A stretch of 64,000 bases of DNA from Bradyrhizobium sp. AUGA SZCCT0176 (GCF_018130145.1 NZ_JAFCMB010000003.1:372001-436000), one strand, 5' to 3'; shown: positions 47,359-59,266, counted from the stretch's first letter. Numbers and translations: made by a program. Notes: generated from the sequence alone by a model not told the origin.

Positions 47359-48384
47359 ATGACAGCCAACCCAGACATGACCATCCGCGACATCAGGGTG
47401 ACGATGCTGCGCCTGCCCTGGGCCGACGATCCCTGGCTCAAGGGGCATGCGCTGGGACCGACGCGCGACATCCTGATCTGCGAGGTCGAAACCGCAGGCG
47501 GCGTCACCGGCATGGGCTATCTGTTCGTGTTCCGCCCGGGCATGAAGTCGATCGCCTCCTGTCTCGACGAGTGCATCATCCCGCGCGTGAAGGGCAAGGA
47601 TGCCACCGCGATCGAGGCGATCTGGCGCGACCTGTGGACGGCGACGATGACCTATGGCCGCGGCGGCATCGCCGCGATGGCGATGTCGGCGATCGACATC
47701 GCGCTGTGGGATGCGGTGGGCAAGCGCGCCGGCCTGCCGCTGCACCGCTTGTGGGGCCATTATCGCTCGGAAATCCCGATCTACGGCTCGGGTTGTTTCC
47801 GCGGCGCCGGCGGCGACGGCATGATCGAGAAGGCGCTGCATTTCGTGAAGCAGGGCTACAAGGCGATCAAGATGCAGGTTGCGCATGTGCACACGCCCGC
47901 GCAGGACCTCGACAATGTACGCCGCATGCGCGAGGCGCTCGGACCCGACATCGACATCATGATCGACGTCAATATGGGCTGGAGCGCCGATGTGGCGATC
48001 GAGATGGGACGCAAGTTCGAGAGTTACGACGTTTACTGGCTCGAGGAGCCGGTGCCGGCCGACGATTTTGCCGGCTACCAGCGCATCGCCGCAGCGCTCG
48101 ATATGCGTGTGGTCGGCGGCGAGACCCATTTCACGCGCTACGATCTGCGGCCGTTCTTTATCAATCCCTGCCTGCCGATCCTGCAGCCCGACCCGATGCG
48201 TGGCGGCATGACGGACCTTCGCAAGATCGCCGCACTGGCGGACACGTTTGGCATCACCATCGCGCCGCATCTGTTTCCCGAACTCAACGTGCACCTCCTG
48301 GCCTCGATCCCGAACGGCATCTGGTGCGAGAACATGGGGCTGATCGACGACCTCTGGGTCGATCCGCCTGAGATTGCGGCATGA
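47359..48384 (+). CDS. Enolase-superfamily enzyme (mandelate racemase/muconate lactonizing type)
   Basis: 341 residues from ATG 47359 (CAGGGAAACGTCC upstream). N-terminal capping domain, then the barrel with metal ligands D203 (MIDVN), E229 (WLEEPV) and E255 (GGETHF) and the D278/H304 dyad (LQPDPMRGG, IAPHLFPE). The usual second Lys of the KxK base is Gln here (K171-M-Q173), so chemistry may rely on the His-Asp dyad. Probably acts on a sugar acid or similar carboxylate. No transporter or pathway gene adjoins. Confidence 0.88.
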   Translation: MTANPDMTIRDIRVTMLRLPWADDPWLKGHALGPTRDILICEVETAGGVTGMGYLFVFRPGMKSIASCLDECIIPRVKGKDATAIEAIWRDLWTATMTYGRGGIAAMAMSAIDIALWDAVGKRAGLPLHRLWGHYRSEIPIYGSGCFRGAGGDGMIEKALHFVKQGYKAIKMQVAHVHTPAQDLDNVRRMREALGPDIDIMIDVNMGWSADVAIEMGRKFESYDVYWLEEPVPADDFAGYQRIAAALDMRVVGGETHFTRYDLRPFFINPCLPILQPDPMRGGMTDLRKIAALADTFGITIAPHLFPELNVHLLASIPNGIWCENMGLIDDLWVDPPEIAA

Positions 48385-48474
48385 TCACGGCGCCGGAGCG
48401 GCCCGGACACGGGCTCCGGTTCAAGGACGAGGTGCTGAAGTTCAGGATTTAGCCGAAATCGCTATTCCATCTTC

Positions 48475-48595
48475 GTCGTCCCGGCCTTGAGCCGGGACCC
48501 ATACGCCGCGGCCCATCGGCATAAATTCGCTGATCGACGCCCGCGTCAAAAACAACGGCCTGTGGTTATGGGTCCCGGCTCAAGGCCGGGACGAC
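48475..48595. repeat. Intergenic repeat, family A (copy 6)
   Basis: GTCGTCCCGGCCTTGAGCCG ... GACCCATACGCCGCGGCCC ... GGTTATGGGTCCCGGCTC ... GGCCGGGACGAC, between convergent genes. Confidence 0.88.
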
Positions 48596-48623
48596 GTGGA
48601 TAGAGTTACGCCCTTCACAACCA

Positions 48624-49154
48624 CTACGCCGCGTTGGCGCTTTCCTGGCGGCTGGCTTCGAACAGGAACCAGGTGCGGCGCTCGGTCTCGTCGACGAACA
48701 GTTCGAGCAACTGCGCGGTGCCGGTATCTTCGTGGTCGTCGCAAAGCTTGTGGGCTTTGCGCATGGCGGCCGCCATGTGCTTGTTGTCTTCCATCAATTC
48801 GCGCAGCATTTCGCGCGGCGGGACGTAAGCCTCGTTGTTGTCCTGAATGGTCTGCAGCTTTGCGATCTGCCCGATCGAGCGCAGCGTGACGCCGCCAAGC
48901 TTGCGCACCCGCTCGGCGAGCTGGTCGGTGGTACCGAAGATCGCCTCCGCCTGCTCGTCCAGCATCAGATGGTAGTCGCGAAAATGCCGGCCGGAGACGT
49001 GCCAGTGGAAATTCTTGGTCTTCATGTAGAGCGCGAAGGCGTCAGCCAGCAGCACGTTGAGCGACGCCGAAATCTTGTCCACCGCGGCCTGCGGCAGATC
49101 GGTCGGCGTATCGAGATCGGGGGACACTTTTTCGGATTTGTTGGCTTTGCTCAC
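48624..49154 (-). CDS. dps: Dps-family ferritin-like DNA-protection protein
   Basis: 176 residues from GTG 49154, supported by AGGAAGGTTCAAC. NFHWHVSGRHFRDYHLMLDE is the Dps/Dpr metal-site helix, with H, D and E ligands at the dimer ferroxidase centre, and LAERVRKLGG follows. It oxidises and stores iron using peroxide and can coat DNA. The Lys-containing start (SKANKSEK) is a short basic tail of the kind used for DNA contact. Divergent from the methyltransferase gene, sharing 125 bases. Confidence 0.93.
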   Translation of the reverse strand: MSKANKSEKVSPDLDTPTDLPQAAVDKISASLNVLLADAFALYMKTKNFHWHVSGRHFRDYHLMLDEQAEAIFGTTDQLAERVRKLGGVTLRSIGQIAKLQTIQDNNEAYVPPREMLRELMEDNKHMAAAMRKAHKLCDDHEDTGTAQLLELFVDETERRTWFLFEASRQESANAA

Positions 49155-49279
49155 GTTGAACCTTCCTGTTAGGAAACCGGACAGCGGTGGCCATTGGACA
49201 TTGGCCGCCGAACACCCTAACGCATCACTTTCCCGGCGGTTCCTTGCCGGAAACCCCTGTTTTGCCGGACGCAGCCCCG

Positions 49280-49981
49280 ATGGACGAATGGATCGACTAT
49301 TACGATTCCACGCATACGATCTATGCAAGCAAGCTGCACCGGGACCTGCATTTCCAGATCATCGCGCGCGACATCATCGGCTACATCTCATCCCCTGACG
49401 CGGTCGTGCTGGACTATGCCTGCGGCGAGGCGCTGTCGGCGGCCAAGGTGGCGGACGCCTGCGCAAAACTCTATCTCGCCGAACCCGCCCCCGGCGTGCG
49501 CGGACGGCTGATCGCGCGGTTTGCGCCGAACACCAAAATACGCGTCCGTTCGCTCGATGAGCTCCGGAGTATGGAGGCGCAGTCGGTCGATCTCGCCGTC
49601 ATGAACTCGGTGGCGCAATACATGACGCAGCAAGAGCTGGATTCCGCATTCGCAATCATTCGCCGGCTGTTGAAGCCGAGCGGGCGGCTGGTGCTGGGCG
49701 ATATCCTGCGGCCCGAGGTCGGCATGGCCAGGGACGTGCTGGCGCTGTTGAAATTCGCAACCGCCCACGGCTTCCTGACGGACGCGCTCTACGGCCTCGC
49801 CTCTACCGCGCTGTCGGACTACCGGCAATTGCGCACCCGCGTCGGCCTGCAACGCTACAGCGAAAGCGAGATGATCGCCAAGCTGACGCGGGCCGGTTTC
49901 GCCGCATCGCGCGCGCAGACCAATATCGGCCACAACCCCTGGAGGATGACCTTCGTCGCCCACCACCCATCGGTGCGCTAG
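49280..49981 (+). CDS. SAM-dependent methyltransferase (class I)
   Basis: 233 residues from ATG 49280. VVLDYACGEALSAAKVAD is motif I (D/G-rich loop slightly altered from GxGxG to YACGEA), YLAEPAP the acidic loop and VDLAVMNSVAQYM motif IV, followed by LLKPSGRLVLGDIL. Small soluble enzyme of unknown substrate. Between the dps gene and the tRNA-like gene. Confidence 0.83.
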   Translation: MDEWIDYYDSTHTIYASKLHRDLHFQIIARDIIGYISSPDAVVLDYACGEALSAAKVADACAKLYLAEPAPGVRGRLIARFAPNTKIRVRSLDELRSMEAQSVDLAVMNSVAQYMTQQELDSAFAIIRRLLKPSGRLVLGDILRPEVGMARDVLALLKFATAHGFLTDALYGLASTALSDYRQLRTRVGLQRYSESEMIAKLTRAGFAASRAQTNIGHNPWRMTFVAHHPSVR

Positions 49982-50039
49982 TTAGGGTTAATAAAAGGTA
50001 AACGTAGCTCACCCGCCCGTGATCGGTAATGATCGCCTT

Positions 50040-50115
50040 GGCCCGGTGGCGGAAGCGACAACGCGAGAACGGTGCATCGTTCTTTATCCTGGTTCAAATC
50101 CAGGCCGGGCCTCCA
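50040..50115 (+). tRNA. tRNA-like gene with Cys identity features and abnormal anticodon arm
   Basis: 76 bases with encoded CCA. Acceptor GGCCCGG / CCGGGCC (7 bp), T-arm CCTGG-TTCAAAT-CCAGG (5 bp, normal loop) and D-stem GCG/CGC are canonical, as are T8, A14 and A21. The anticodon arm is AGAACG-GTGCAT-CGTTCT: a 6-bp stem with a 6-base loop (or 5 bp and 8 bases) instead of 5 and 7. The loop contains T-GCA, a Cys anticodon after U33, and the discriminator is T73, the tRNA-Cys hallmark. The D-loop lacks the usual GG. Either an unusual tRNA-Cys or a decayed one. Confidence 0.55.
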
Positions 50116-50282
50116 GCCTTCGCGGCTCCGCCGCTTCGGCTAGGCAGGCCCCTTCGTGGCGAAGGCTGCCTCGGCGTAGCCCGAAGGGCGAAGACGGGCC
50201 GCAGCCAGCCTTTCCCACCTCACACCAAGCCGCAGCCCAAATTCCCGCAAATGCCGGTTGATGGCCCGTTTTTGGGGGTTTC

Positions 50283-50374
50283 GCGGGTGCGGAATCTGGT
50301 CTAAAGACCACCCGCGCGCGAGGGTAACCCGCGCTCTTGGCTTAGGGGACGCGCAGCATGCGCGCCCTTTTTTT
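50283..50374 (+). promoter_or_regulatory. carB leader with alternative hairpins and terminator
   Basis: Intrinsic terminator GGG-A-CGCGC-AGCAT-GCGCG-CCC plus seven T (50346-50374) ends 28 bases before the carB ATG. Upstream are TGGTCT-AA-AGACCA (50297-50310) and GCGGGTG (50283-50289), which can pair with CACCCGC (50309-50315) or, in part, with ACCCGC (50327-50332), so exclusive folds exist. It could be an attenuator of carB, or simply the terminator of the tRNA-like transcript. Confidence 0.5.
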
Positions 50375-50402
50375 GTGCCCAAAATCCAGTCCGCGAGACC
50401 TG

Positions 50403-53867
<3,465 letters not shown>

Positions 53868-54089
53868 TCGTTCGCCGGGCCAAATTGCCCGCTAAACGAT
53901 TGGCAACAAGGCCGTATGGCTGGAACCCACCGCTCGTTTGGTAGTTGTATCGGCCCTTGACGGGGCCGAAAATTAATAGGCTGGCGGGCTCGCGTTTCGG
54001 GCCCGAATGGCCCCGAATCGAAATCGAAAGACTGCTTCGTGCGCGCAACTTCTAGGAGCGGCTCGCACGGGCGAAGGACGGAAGAGATG

Positions 54090-54563
54090 ATGGAAAAGGT
54101 TCCGATGACCGCCGGCGGCTATGCCGCCCTCGAGGTCGAGTTGAAGAAGCGCCAGTCGGAGGACCGGCCGCGCATCATCGAGCACATCGCCGAGGCGCGC
54201 TCGCATGGCGACCTTTCGGAAAACGCGGAATATCACGCCGCCAAGGAAGAGCAGTCGCATAATGAAGGCCGCATCGCCGAGATCGAAGACAAGCTCGCGC
54301 GCGCCGACATCATCGACATTTCAAAGCTCTCCGGCGACACCATCATGTTCGGCGCCACCGTCACGCTGGTCGACGAGGACACCGAGAAGAAAGCGGTGTG
54401 GCAGATCGTCGGTGAGCCGGAGGCCGATGCCAAGAAGGGCCGCATCTCCATCACCTCGCCGCTGGCCCGCGCGTTGATCGGCAAGAAGAAGGGCACGACC
54501 GTCGAGGTCATGGCGCCCGGCGGCGCCAAGGCCTACGAGATCACCAAGGTCGAGTGGCGCTAG
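54090..54563 (+). CDS. greA: Transcription elongation factor GreA
   Basis: 157 residues from ATG 54090 (a directly preceding ATG at 54087 is equally possible; GGAAGAG upstream). N-terminal coiled coil with the acidic tip [13 protein letters not shown] that enters the polymerase secondary channel, then the FKBP-like domain ending in TKVEWR. It rescues backtracked RNA polymerase by stimulating transcript cleavage. Follows carB, the common order in this group. Confidence 0.96.
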   Translation: MEKVPMTAGGYAALEVELKKRQSEDRPRIIEHIAEARSHGDLSENAEYHAAKEEQSHNEGRIAEIEDKLARADIIDISKLSGDTIMFGATVTLVDEDTEKKAVWQIVGEPEADAKKGRISITSPLARALIGKKKGTTVEVMAPGGAKAYEITKVEWR

Positions 54564-54692
54564 GCTGGAGCCAGGTTTGCCCCGGCGGGCACTGCCCGCC
54601 GGCCCGGGACCGGAACGTGCCTTCGCCGCACTTTGGGATTTCGCCGCACTGGGAACCCAAAATTGGGGAAAGCCGCACTTGGGGAAGACCGC

Positions 54693-54974
54693 ATGCAACG
54701 AACTCATATTGTCGTTGCGCTTCCAGCTCTCACGCTGATGCTTTTCATTGGCGGTTGTCACGCTGCCGCGGCAGCCGAGCTTTCGATCCCGCCGCGCATC
54801 GCTCCCAAGGAAAACCCCAAGCAAATCTCGATCCGGACCGGTCCGCCGAATTGCAGCCGCTGGACCGACGACTGCGTCAACTGCACGCGCGGCGCCAAGG
54901 ATGAGCCCGCGACCTGCTCCAACATCGGCATTGCCTGTCAGCCTAAAGCCATCCGCTGCCTCGGCGCGCAGTGA
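54693..54974 (+). CDS. Small Cys-rich lipoprotein candidate
   Basis: 93 residues from ATG 54693. Hydrophobic leader ALPALTLMLFIGGC gives a lipobox (IGGC) near residue 22. The mature part has six further Cys in NCSRWTDDCVNCTRGAKDEP, ATCSNIGIACQPKAIRC, spaced for disulfides. No domain recognised. A 300-base stretch to the first DoxX gene holds no clear gene. Confidence 0.7.
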   Translation: MQRTHIVVALPALTLMLFIGGCHAAAAAELSIPPRIAPKENPKQISIRTGPPNCSRWTDDCVNCTRGAKDEPATCSNIGIACQPKAIRCLGAQ

Positions 54975-55272
54975 TTCCAGTGCTTGCTTCCCGCTTGGGT
55001 TGGACGGCCTCGCGGTTCGCGACGCACGCCTCGCAGCCCCCCACCATGAGGGTCTCAGACCTCAGGTCGCTGAACCGGATCACGCTCTAGCGGCAGAGTG
55101 CCGCAGCGAAGTCACCTGCAAGTAACCTCGCGCGAGACGCGGCAAACACGCAGCGCGCCGCATAATTCCTTTTCTGCTCGCCAAAACGTCATCGAATTCC
55201 GGCCGCCGCGCGCTTTTCCTCCAGGCCGCGACGCGATACCAAGTGGAACTCGATCCAACTTGGGGGACTCTC

Positions 55273-55668
55273 ATGACAGAAGCACTCGCGGCGTGGACGC
55301 CGCGCGTATTGAGCCTATTGCGCATCATCACCGGCCTTTTGATCATCCAGCACGGCATGGGCAAGATCATCGGCTTCCCGGTCTATCCGATGTACGCGAA
55401 TGTGCAGCCGTTCTCGCTGGTCGGCGCCGCCGGCTTCATTGAGCTGATCGGCGGTGCGCTGCTGATCATCGGCCTGTGCACACGCCCGGTCGCCTTCATT
55501 CTTTCCGGCATGATGGCCTTCGCCTATTTCATCGGCCACTTCCCGAAGGGCTTTCATCCCTTGATCAACGGCGGCACGCTGGCGGCCCTGTACTGCTTCA
55601 CCTGCCTCTATCTGTCGACCGCGGGCGCAGGTCCGTGGAGCGTCGACGCAGCAACCAAGCGGGCTTGA
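55273..55668 (+). CDS. DoxX-family membrane protein, copy 1
   Basis: 131 residues from ATG 55273. Four helices; LLRIITGLLIIQHGMGKIIG, GGALLIIGLCTRPVAFILSG and YFIGHFPKGFHPLINGG are DoxX landmarks. Inner-membrane protein related to quinol oxidase DoxD partners and MauE-like reductants; the physiological role is unsettled. Eleven bases before a paralogue, so co-translated. Confidence 0.88.
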   Translation: MTEALAAWTPRVLSLLRIITGLLIIQHGMGKIIGFPVYPMYANVQPFSLVGAAGFIELIGGALLIIGLCTRPVAFILSGMMAFAYFIGHFPKGFHPLINGGTLAALYCFTCLYLSTAGAGPWSVDAATKRA

Positions 55669-55679
55669 GGGAGCGGACA

Positions 55680-56087
55680 ATGGACAAGTTCAACAAGATG
55701 CTCGCAAGCGGCGAGCCGATGGTTCTCAGCGTCTTCCGTTTCATCATCGGATTGCTGCTGTTTCAGTATGGCGTCGCCAAGCTGTTCAAATATCCGCCGG
55801 TGCCCATGTTCGCCAAGGTCGAGCTGATGTCGCTGTACGGCGCGGCCGGTTCGCTCGAACTGGTCCTCGGCGGCCTTCTGATGATCGGTCTTCTGACCCG
55901 ACCCGTGGCCTTCATACTGTCAGGTGAAATGGCGTTCGCCTATTTCATGGGACACTATCCCAAGGGCTTCATCCCGCTGATCAATGGCGGCAACGCCTCG
56001 ATCCTGTTCTGCTTCGCCTGTCTCTATCTGTTCTTTGCCGGCGGCGGACCGTTCAGCGTGGATGCAATGATGGGAAAGAAGCGGTAG
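55680..56087 (+). CDS. DoxX-family membrane protein, copy 2
   Basis: 135 residues from ATG 55680 (GGGAGCGGACA upstream). Same four-helix plan and near-identical TRPVAFILSGEMAFAYFMGH and PKGFIPLINGGNA as its neighbour, so a tandem duplication. The pair may act as a heterodimer. Followed by a family C repeat. Confidence 0.88.
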   Translation: MDKFNKMLASGEPMVLSVFRFIIGLLLFQYGVAKLFKYPPVPMFAKVELMSLYGAAGSLELVLGGLLMIGLLTRPVAFILSGEMAFAYFMGHYPKGFIPLINGGNASILFCFACLYLFFAGGGPFSVDAMMGKKR

Positions 56088-56113
56088 GGGAGTGCGAGTC
56101 GCTTCAGCTAACG

Positions 56114-56204
56114 CCGTCATTCCGGGATGGTCCGCAGGACCAGACCGCAGGTGCGCAATTGCGCATCTGAGGTTCGATGCTTCGCATCGCCCCGGGATGA
56201 CGGG
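56114..56204. repeat. Intergenic repeat, family C (copy 2)
   Basis: CCGTCATTCCGGGATGGTCC ... GGTGCGCAATTGCGCATC ... CATCGCCCCGGGATGACGGG. Its right end runs into the palindrome CGGGATAACGC-GCA-GCGTTATCCCG (56201-56225; the 11-base arms enclose a 3-base loop) that contains the lrp stop codon. Confidence 0.82.
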
Positions 56205-56217
56205 ATAACGCGCAGCG

Positions 56218-56697
56218 TTATCCCGTCACCTTCAAATCGAGCGGCACCGCCGCCTCGTATTTCGAATTGTGCAGCACCAGCGACGTCCTGACATTGCGCA
56301 CATGAGGCGCCGACGTCAGATGGGTGACGAAATCCTGAAACGTCGCCATGTCGGGCGCCACGCATTTCAGGATGAAATCCACCTCCCCCGACAGCATCCA
56401 GCATTCGCGCACCAGGGGCTCGGCGCGGACAAATTCCTCGAATGCGCGCAAGTCCGCTTCGGCCTGGCTCGACAGGTGCACGGAGGCAAACACGGTGACG
56501 TCGAAGCCGAGCCGGCGCGGATCCAGCATGCCGCGGTAGCCCTGGATGTAGCCCTCTTCCTCCAGCGTCCTGACCCGGCGCAGGCAAGGCGGCGGCGAGA
56601 TGCCGACCCGTTTGGCCAGTTCGACGTTGGTGATTCGGCCATCGGCCTGGATTTCGGAAAGAATTCTAAGGTCGATCTCGTCGAGATTCTTCGACAC
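56218..56697 (-). CDS. Lrp/AsnC-family transcriptional regulator
   Basis: 159 residues from GTG 56697. N-terminal HTH (LDEIDLRILSEIQADGRITN, ELAKRVGISPPPCLRRVRTL) and C-terminal RAM ligand-binding domain (GEVDFILKCVAPDMATFQDF). It probably senses an amino acid. Divergent from trxB with a 311-base region that contains a perfect GCGCAAT-TTT-ATTGCGC inverted repeat, a likely self-binding site. Confidence 0.92.
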   Translation of the reverse strand: MSKNLDEIDLRILSEIQADGRITNVELAKRVGISPPPCLRRVRTLEEEGYIQGYRGMLDPRRLGFDVTVFASVHLSSQAEADLRAFEEFVRAEPLVRECWMLSGEVDFILKCVAPDMATFQDFVTHLTSAPHVRNVRTSLVLHNSKYEAAVPLDLKVTG

Positions 56698-56794
56698 GCG
56701 GTCCGGTTCCTTTGGGTTCCCTAGGTTCTTTGGGGCTGGCTGGGCTTGGGGAAGGTGTTTACCGGCAACACTCTTAGCGCAGCTGCCATCGATT

Positions 56795-56811
56795 GCGCAA
56801 TTTTATTGCGC
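56795..56811. promoter_or_regulatory. Candidate Lrp operator
   Basis: Perfect GCGCAAT-TTT-ATTGCGC, with an AT centre flanked by GC, about 100 bases upstream of the lrp-type gene. A second half-like GCGCCATTTTGCG follows at 56819. The rest of 56698-57008 shows a TTGACA at 56933 before trxB, without a clear -10. Confidence 0.5.
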
Positions 56812-57008
56812 GTGCACTGCGCCATTTTGCGTGAATCGGGAGAAAATACCGCAGTTCCGGGGAAAATTCGCTTATTTGAATTGCAAATCTTGCATGGCTA
56901 CCCAGATATCATAGACTTGGATTTGACACTTTTAGCGCCGCGCGACGCATTTCCCGGCGCTTCCCGCACAAGTCCTCATCAAAATCCTCCAAAGAGAGGG
57001 AATCGCCG

Positions 57009-57974
57009 ATGCCCGCGCCTATCCATGCCAAGGTCGTCATTATCGGTTCCGGCCCTGCCGGGTACACCGCAGCGATCTACGCCGCGCGGGCGATGCTTGA
57101 GCCGGTGCTGATCCAGGGCATCCAGCCCGGCGGCCAGCTCACCATCACCACCGACGTGGAAAACTATCCCGGCTTTGCGGATGTCATCCAGGGTCCGTGG
57201 CTGATGGAGCAGATGGAAAAACAGGCGGCCCATGTCGGCACCAAGCTCGTCACCGATCTCGTCACCAAACTCGACACCACGCAGCGGCCGTTCCGCCTGA
57301 CCTGCGACAGTGGCGACGTTTATCTCGCCGAAACCGTGATCCTTGCCACCGGCGCGCAGGCGCGATGGCTCGGCATGCCGTCCGAAGAGAAGTTCAAGGG
57401 CTTTGGCGTTTCGGCCTGCGCGACCTGCGACGGCTTCTTCTATCGGGCTAAGGAAGTCATGGTGGTCGGCGGCGGCAATACCGCGGTCGAGGAAGCGCTG
57501 TTCCTCACCAACTTCGCCTCGCAAGTCACCGTCGTACATCGCCGCGATCATTTCCGCGCCGAGCGCATCCTGCAGGACCGCCTGTTCAAGAACCCGAAGA
57601 TCAAGGTGGTCTGGGACAGTGCAATCGACGAAATCTGCGGCACCGAAAACCCGGGCAAGGTCACTCATGTGCGCCTGAAGAACGTCAAGAGCGGCGCGCT
57701 GACGGAGGTGCCCGCTGACGGCGTCTTCATCGCCATCGGCCACGCGCCGGCAACCGAACTCGTCGCCGGCCAGGTCAAGCTGAAACCCTCCGGCTATGTC
57801 GAGGTGGCGCCGAACTCGACGGCGACGTCGGTGCCCGGCCTGTTCGCCGCCGGCGACGTCGCGGACGAAACCTGGCGGCAGGCGGTCACGGCCGCGGGCC
57901 TTGGCTGTATGGCGGCCCTCGAGGCCGAGCGCTTTCTCGCTGTGCGTGCGAGTGATCGGGCGGCGGCAGAATGA
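57009..57974 (+). CDS. trxB: Thioredoxin reductase
   Basis: 321 residues. FAD-binding IIGSGPAGYTAAIYAARA, NADPH-binding VVGGGNTAVEEALFL, redox-active C137-A-T-C140 (SACATCDGFF), then GVFIAIGHAPAT and FAAGDVAD. Reduces thioredoxin with NADPH in the cytoplasm. ATG 57009 after AGAGAGGGAATCGCCG. The LysR gene that follows overlaps its stop codon if read from the first possible start, so the two may be translationally coupled. Confidence 0.96.
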   Translation: MPAPIHAKVVIIGSGPAGYTAAIYAARAMLEPVLIQGIQPGGQLTITTDVENYPGFADVIQGPWLMEQMEKQAAHVGTKLVTDLVTKLDTTQRPFRLTCDSGDVYLAETVILATGAQARWLGMPSEEKFKGFGVSACATCDGFFYRAKEVMVVGGGNTAVEEALFLTNFASQVTVVHRRDHFRAERILQDRLFKNPKIKVVWDSAIDEICGTENPGKVTHVRLKNVKSGALTEVPADGVFIAIGHAPATELVAGQVKLKPSGYVEVAPNSTATSVPGLFAAGDVADETWRQAVTAAGLGCMAALEAERFLAVRASDRAAAE

Positions 57975-58006
57975 TTACGCGTCGAACACGGGACGGATTC
58001 ACGGAC

Positions 58007-58900
58007 ATGGATTGGGACAAGCTGAAGGTGTTTCACGCGGCGGCGGAAGCGGGCAGCTTCACCCATGCCGGCGAGCAACTCGGGCTTTCGCAATCGGCGG
58101 TATCGCGGCAAGTCTCGGCGCTGGAGCAGGAGCTTGCGGTATCGCTGTTCCATCGCCATGCGCGCGGGCTGATCCTCACCGAGCAGGGAGACCTCTTGTT
58201 CCGCACCGCGCATGACGTGTTCATGCAGCTGCAGGCGGCGCGCGCCAAGCTCACCGACAGCCGCGAGCGGCCGTCAGGCGACCTCAAGATCACCACGCCG
58301 CCGGCGCTCGGCATCAACTGGCTGATTCCGCGGCTGGACGAATTCACCAGCCTCTATCCGGATATCCGCATCTCGCTGATCGTGACCGACGAGGATCTCG
58401 ATCTGTCGATGCGCGAGGCCGACGTCGCGATCCGGACCCGCAAGCCGACCCAGCCGGATCTGATCCAGCGCAAGCTGTTCTCGATCGGATTCCATGCCTA
58501 TTGCTCGCCGGAATACATCAAGCGCTTCGGCACGCCGCGCACGCTCGACGACCTCGACTCGCATCGCATCATCATGCTCGGCGATTCCCAGGTGCCGCCG
58601 CATCTGCAGAACCGCAGCTGGCTGATCGACGCCGGCCGCAACGGCTCGGGTCCGCGCGAGGCTTACTTCAAGGTCAACAACATCCTTGGTCTTGTCAGGG
58701 CCTGTCAGCAGGGGCTCGGCATCGCCGCCCTGCCCGACTACCTCGTCGAGGAGAACAACCGTCTGGTGCAGCTGTTCGGTGAGACCGACTCGATCCAGAT
58801 CGACACCTATTTCGTCTATCCCGAAGAGTTGAAGACGGTGGCGCGGGTGCAGGTGTTCCGCGATTTCGTGGTGAGCAAGGCGCAGCGCTGGCCCTCCTAG
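58007..58900 (+). CDS. LysR-family transcriptional regulator
   Basis: 297 residues from ATG 58007 (MDWDKLKVFHAAAEAGSFTH). An earlier ATG at 57971 overlaps the trxB stop as ATGA and would add 12 residues. HTH QLGLSQSAVSRQVSALEQEL, then a periplasmic-binding-like effector domain (LGLVRACQQGLGIAALPDYL). Being downstream of trxB on the same strand rather than divergent is unusual for LysR; co-transcription suggests a redox-linked role, which is inference. Confidence 0.9.
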   Translation: MDWDKLKVFHAAAEAGSFTHAGEQLGLSQSAVSRQVSALEQELAVSLFHRHARGLILTEQGDLLFRTAHDVFMQLQAARAKLTDSRERPSGDLKITTPPALGINWLIPRLDEFTSLYPDIRISLIVTDEDLDLSMREADVAIRTRKPTQPDLIQRKLFSIGFHAYCSPEYIKRFGTPRTLDDLDSHRIIMLGDSQVPPHLQNRSWLIDAGRNGSGPREAYFKVNNILGLVRACQQGLGIAALPDYLVEENNRLVQLFGETDSIQIDTYFVYPEELKTVARVQVFRDFVVSKAQRWPS

Positions 58901-58960
58901 CATTTCGATTGGGACTGGAATTTCGGTTCTGATTGAATCAGAACCGGAGCTCTAGATTCT

Positions 58961-59033
58961 TGTTTTGACGCATTTTCTTGACGCGAGCCGGTATCGATCC
59001 CGCATCACGTGCGGCACAGGCTTCGCTCGAAAC
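58961..59033. repeat. Intergenic repeat, family D (copy 3)
   Basis: TTTTGACGCATTTTCTTGACG, GAGCCGGTATCGATCC and CTTCGCTCGAAACGCTT, matching copies at 31804 and 32637. Confidence 0.72.
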
Positions 59034-59103
59034 GCTTTCGCAGCGGCTGACGTTTCCCGCCTTCCTGATTAGCGGCTCTTATAAAGCCCCCGGTCTCCGC
59101 ATG

Positions 59104-59184
59104 TCAGACATGCGGCTTAACCGGTTTACGCAAGCCGCATATGGGGATCATAGTGCTTAGACGCTGAGCGATCGTGTCGCGCAT
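59104..59184 (-). CDS. Candidate 26-residue peptide with very strong ribosome site
   Basis: ATG 59184 is preceded by GGAGGAGGGGGACAT. Translation: MRDTIAQRLSTMIPICGLRK, then PVKPHV and TGA. The stop lies within a hairpin CCGCATGT-CTG-ACATGCGG (59098-59116). Too short for ordinary calling; no homologue known to me. A longer minus-strand frame includes it but has no reason to start further up. A leader peptide or small regulator are possibilities. Confidence 0.45.
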   Translation of the reverse strand: MRDTIAQRLSTMIPICGLRKPVKPHV

Positions 59185-59266
59185 ATGTCCCCCTCCTCCA
59201 GTGGCGCGGGCGCTCAGTAATCCCTCTTGGAAGGTGATTGTGTCGGCCTCACGTGGCCAATACCTT

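Noticed and set aside
53946..53972. Terminator after carB (CGGCCC-TTGACG-GGGCCG)
   Set aside because: The stem is good but the following bases are AAAATTAAT, not a T-run on either relevant side.
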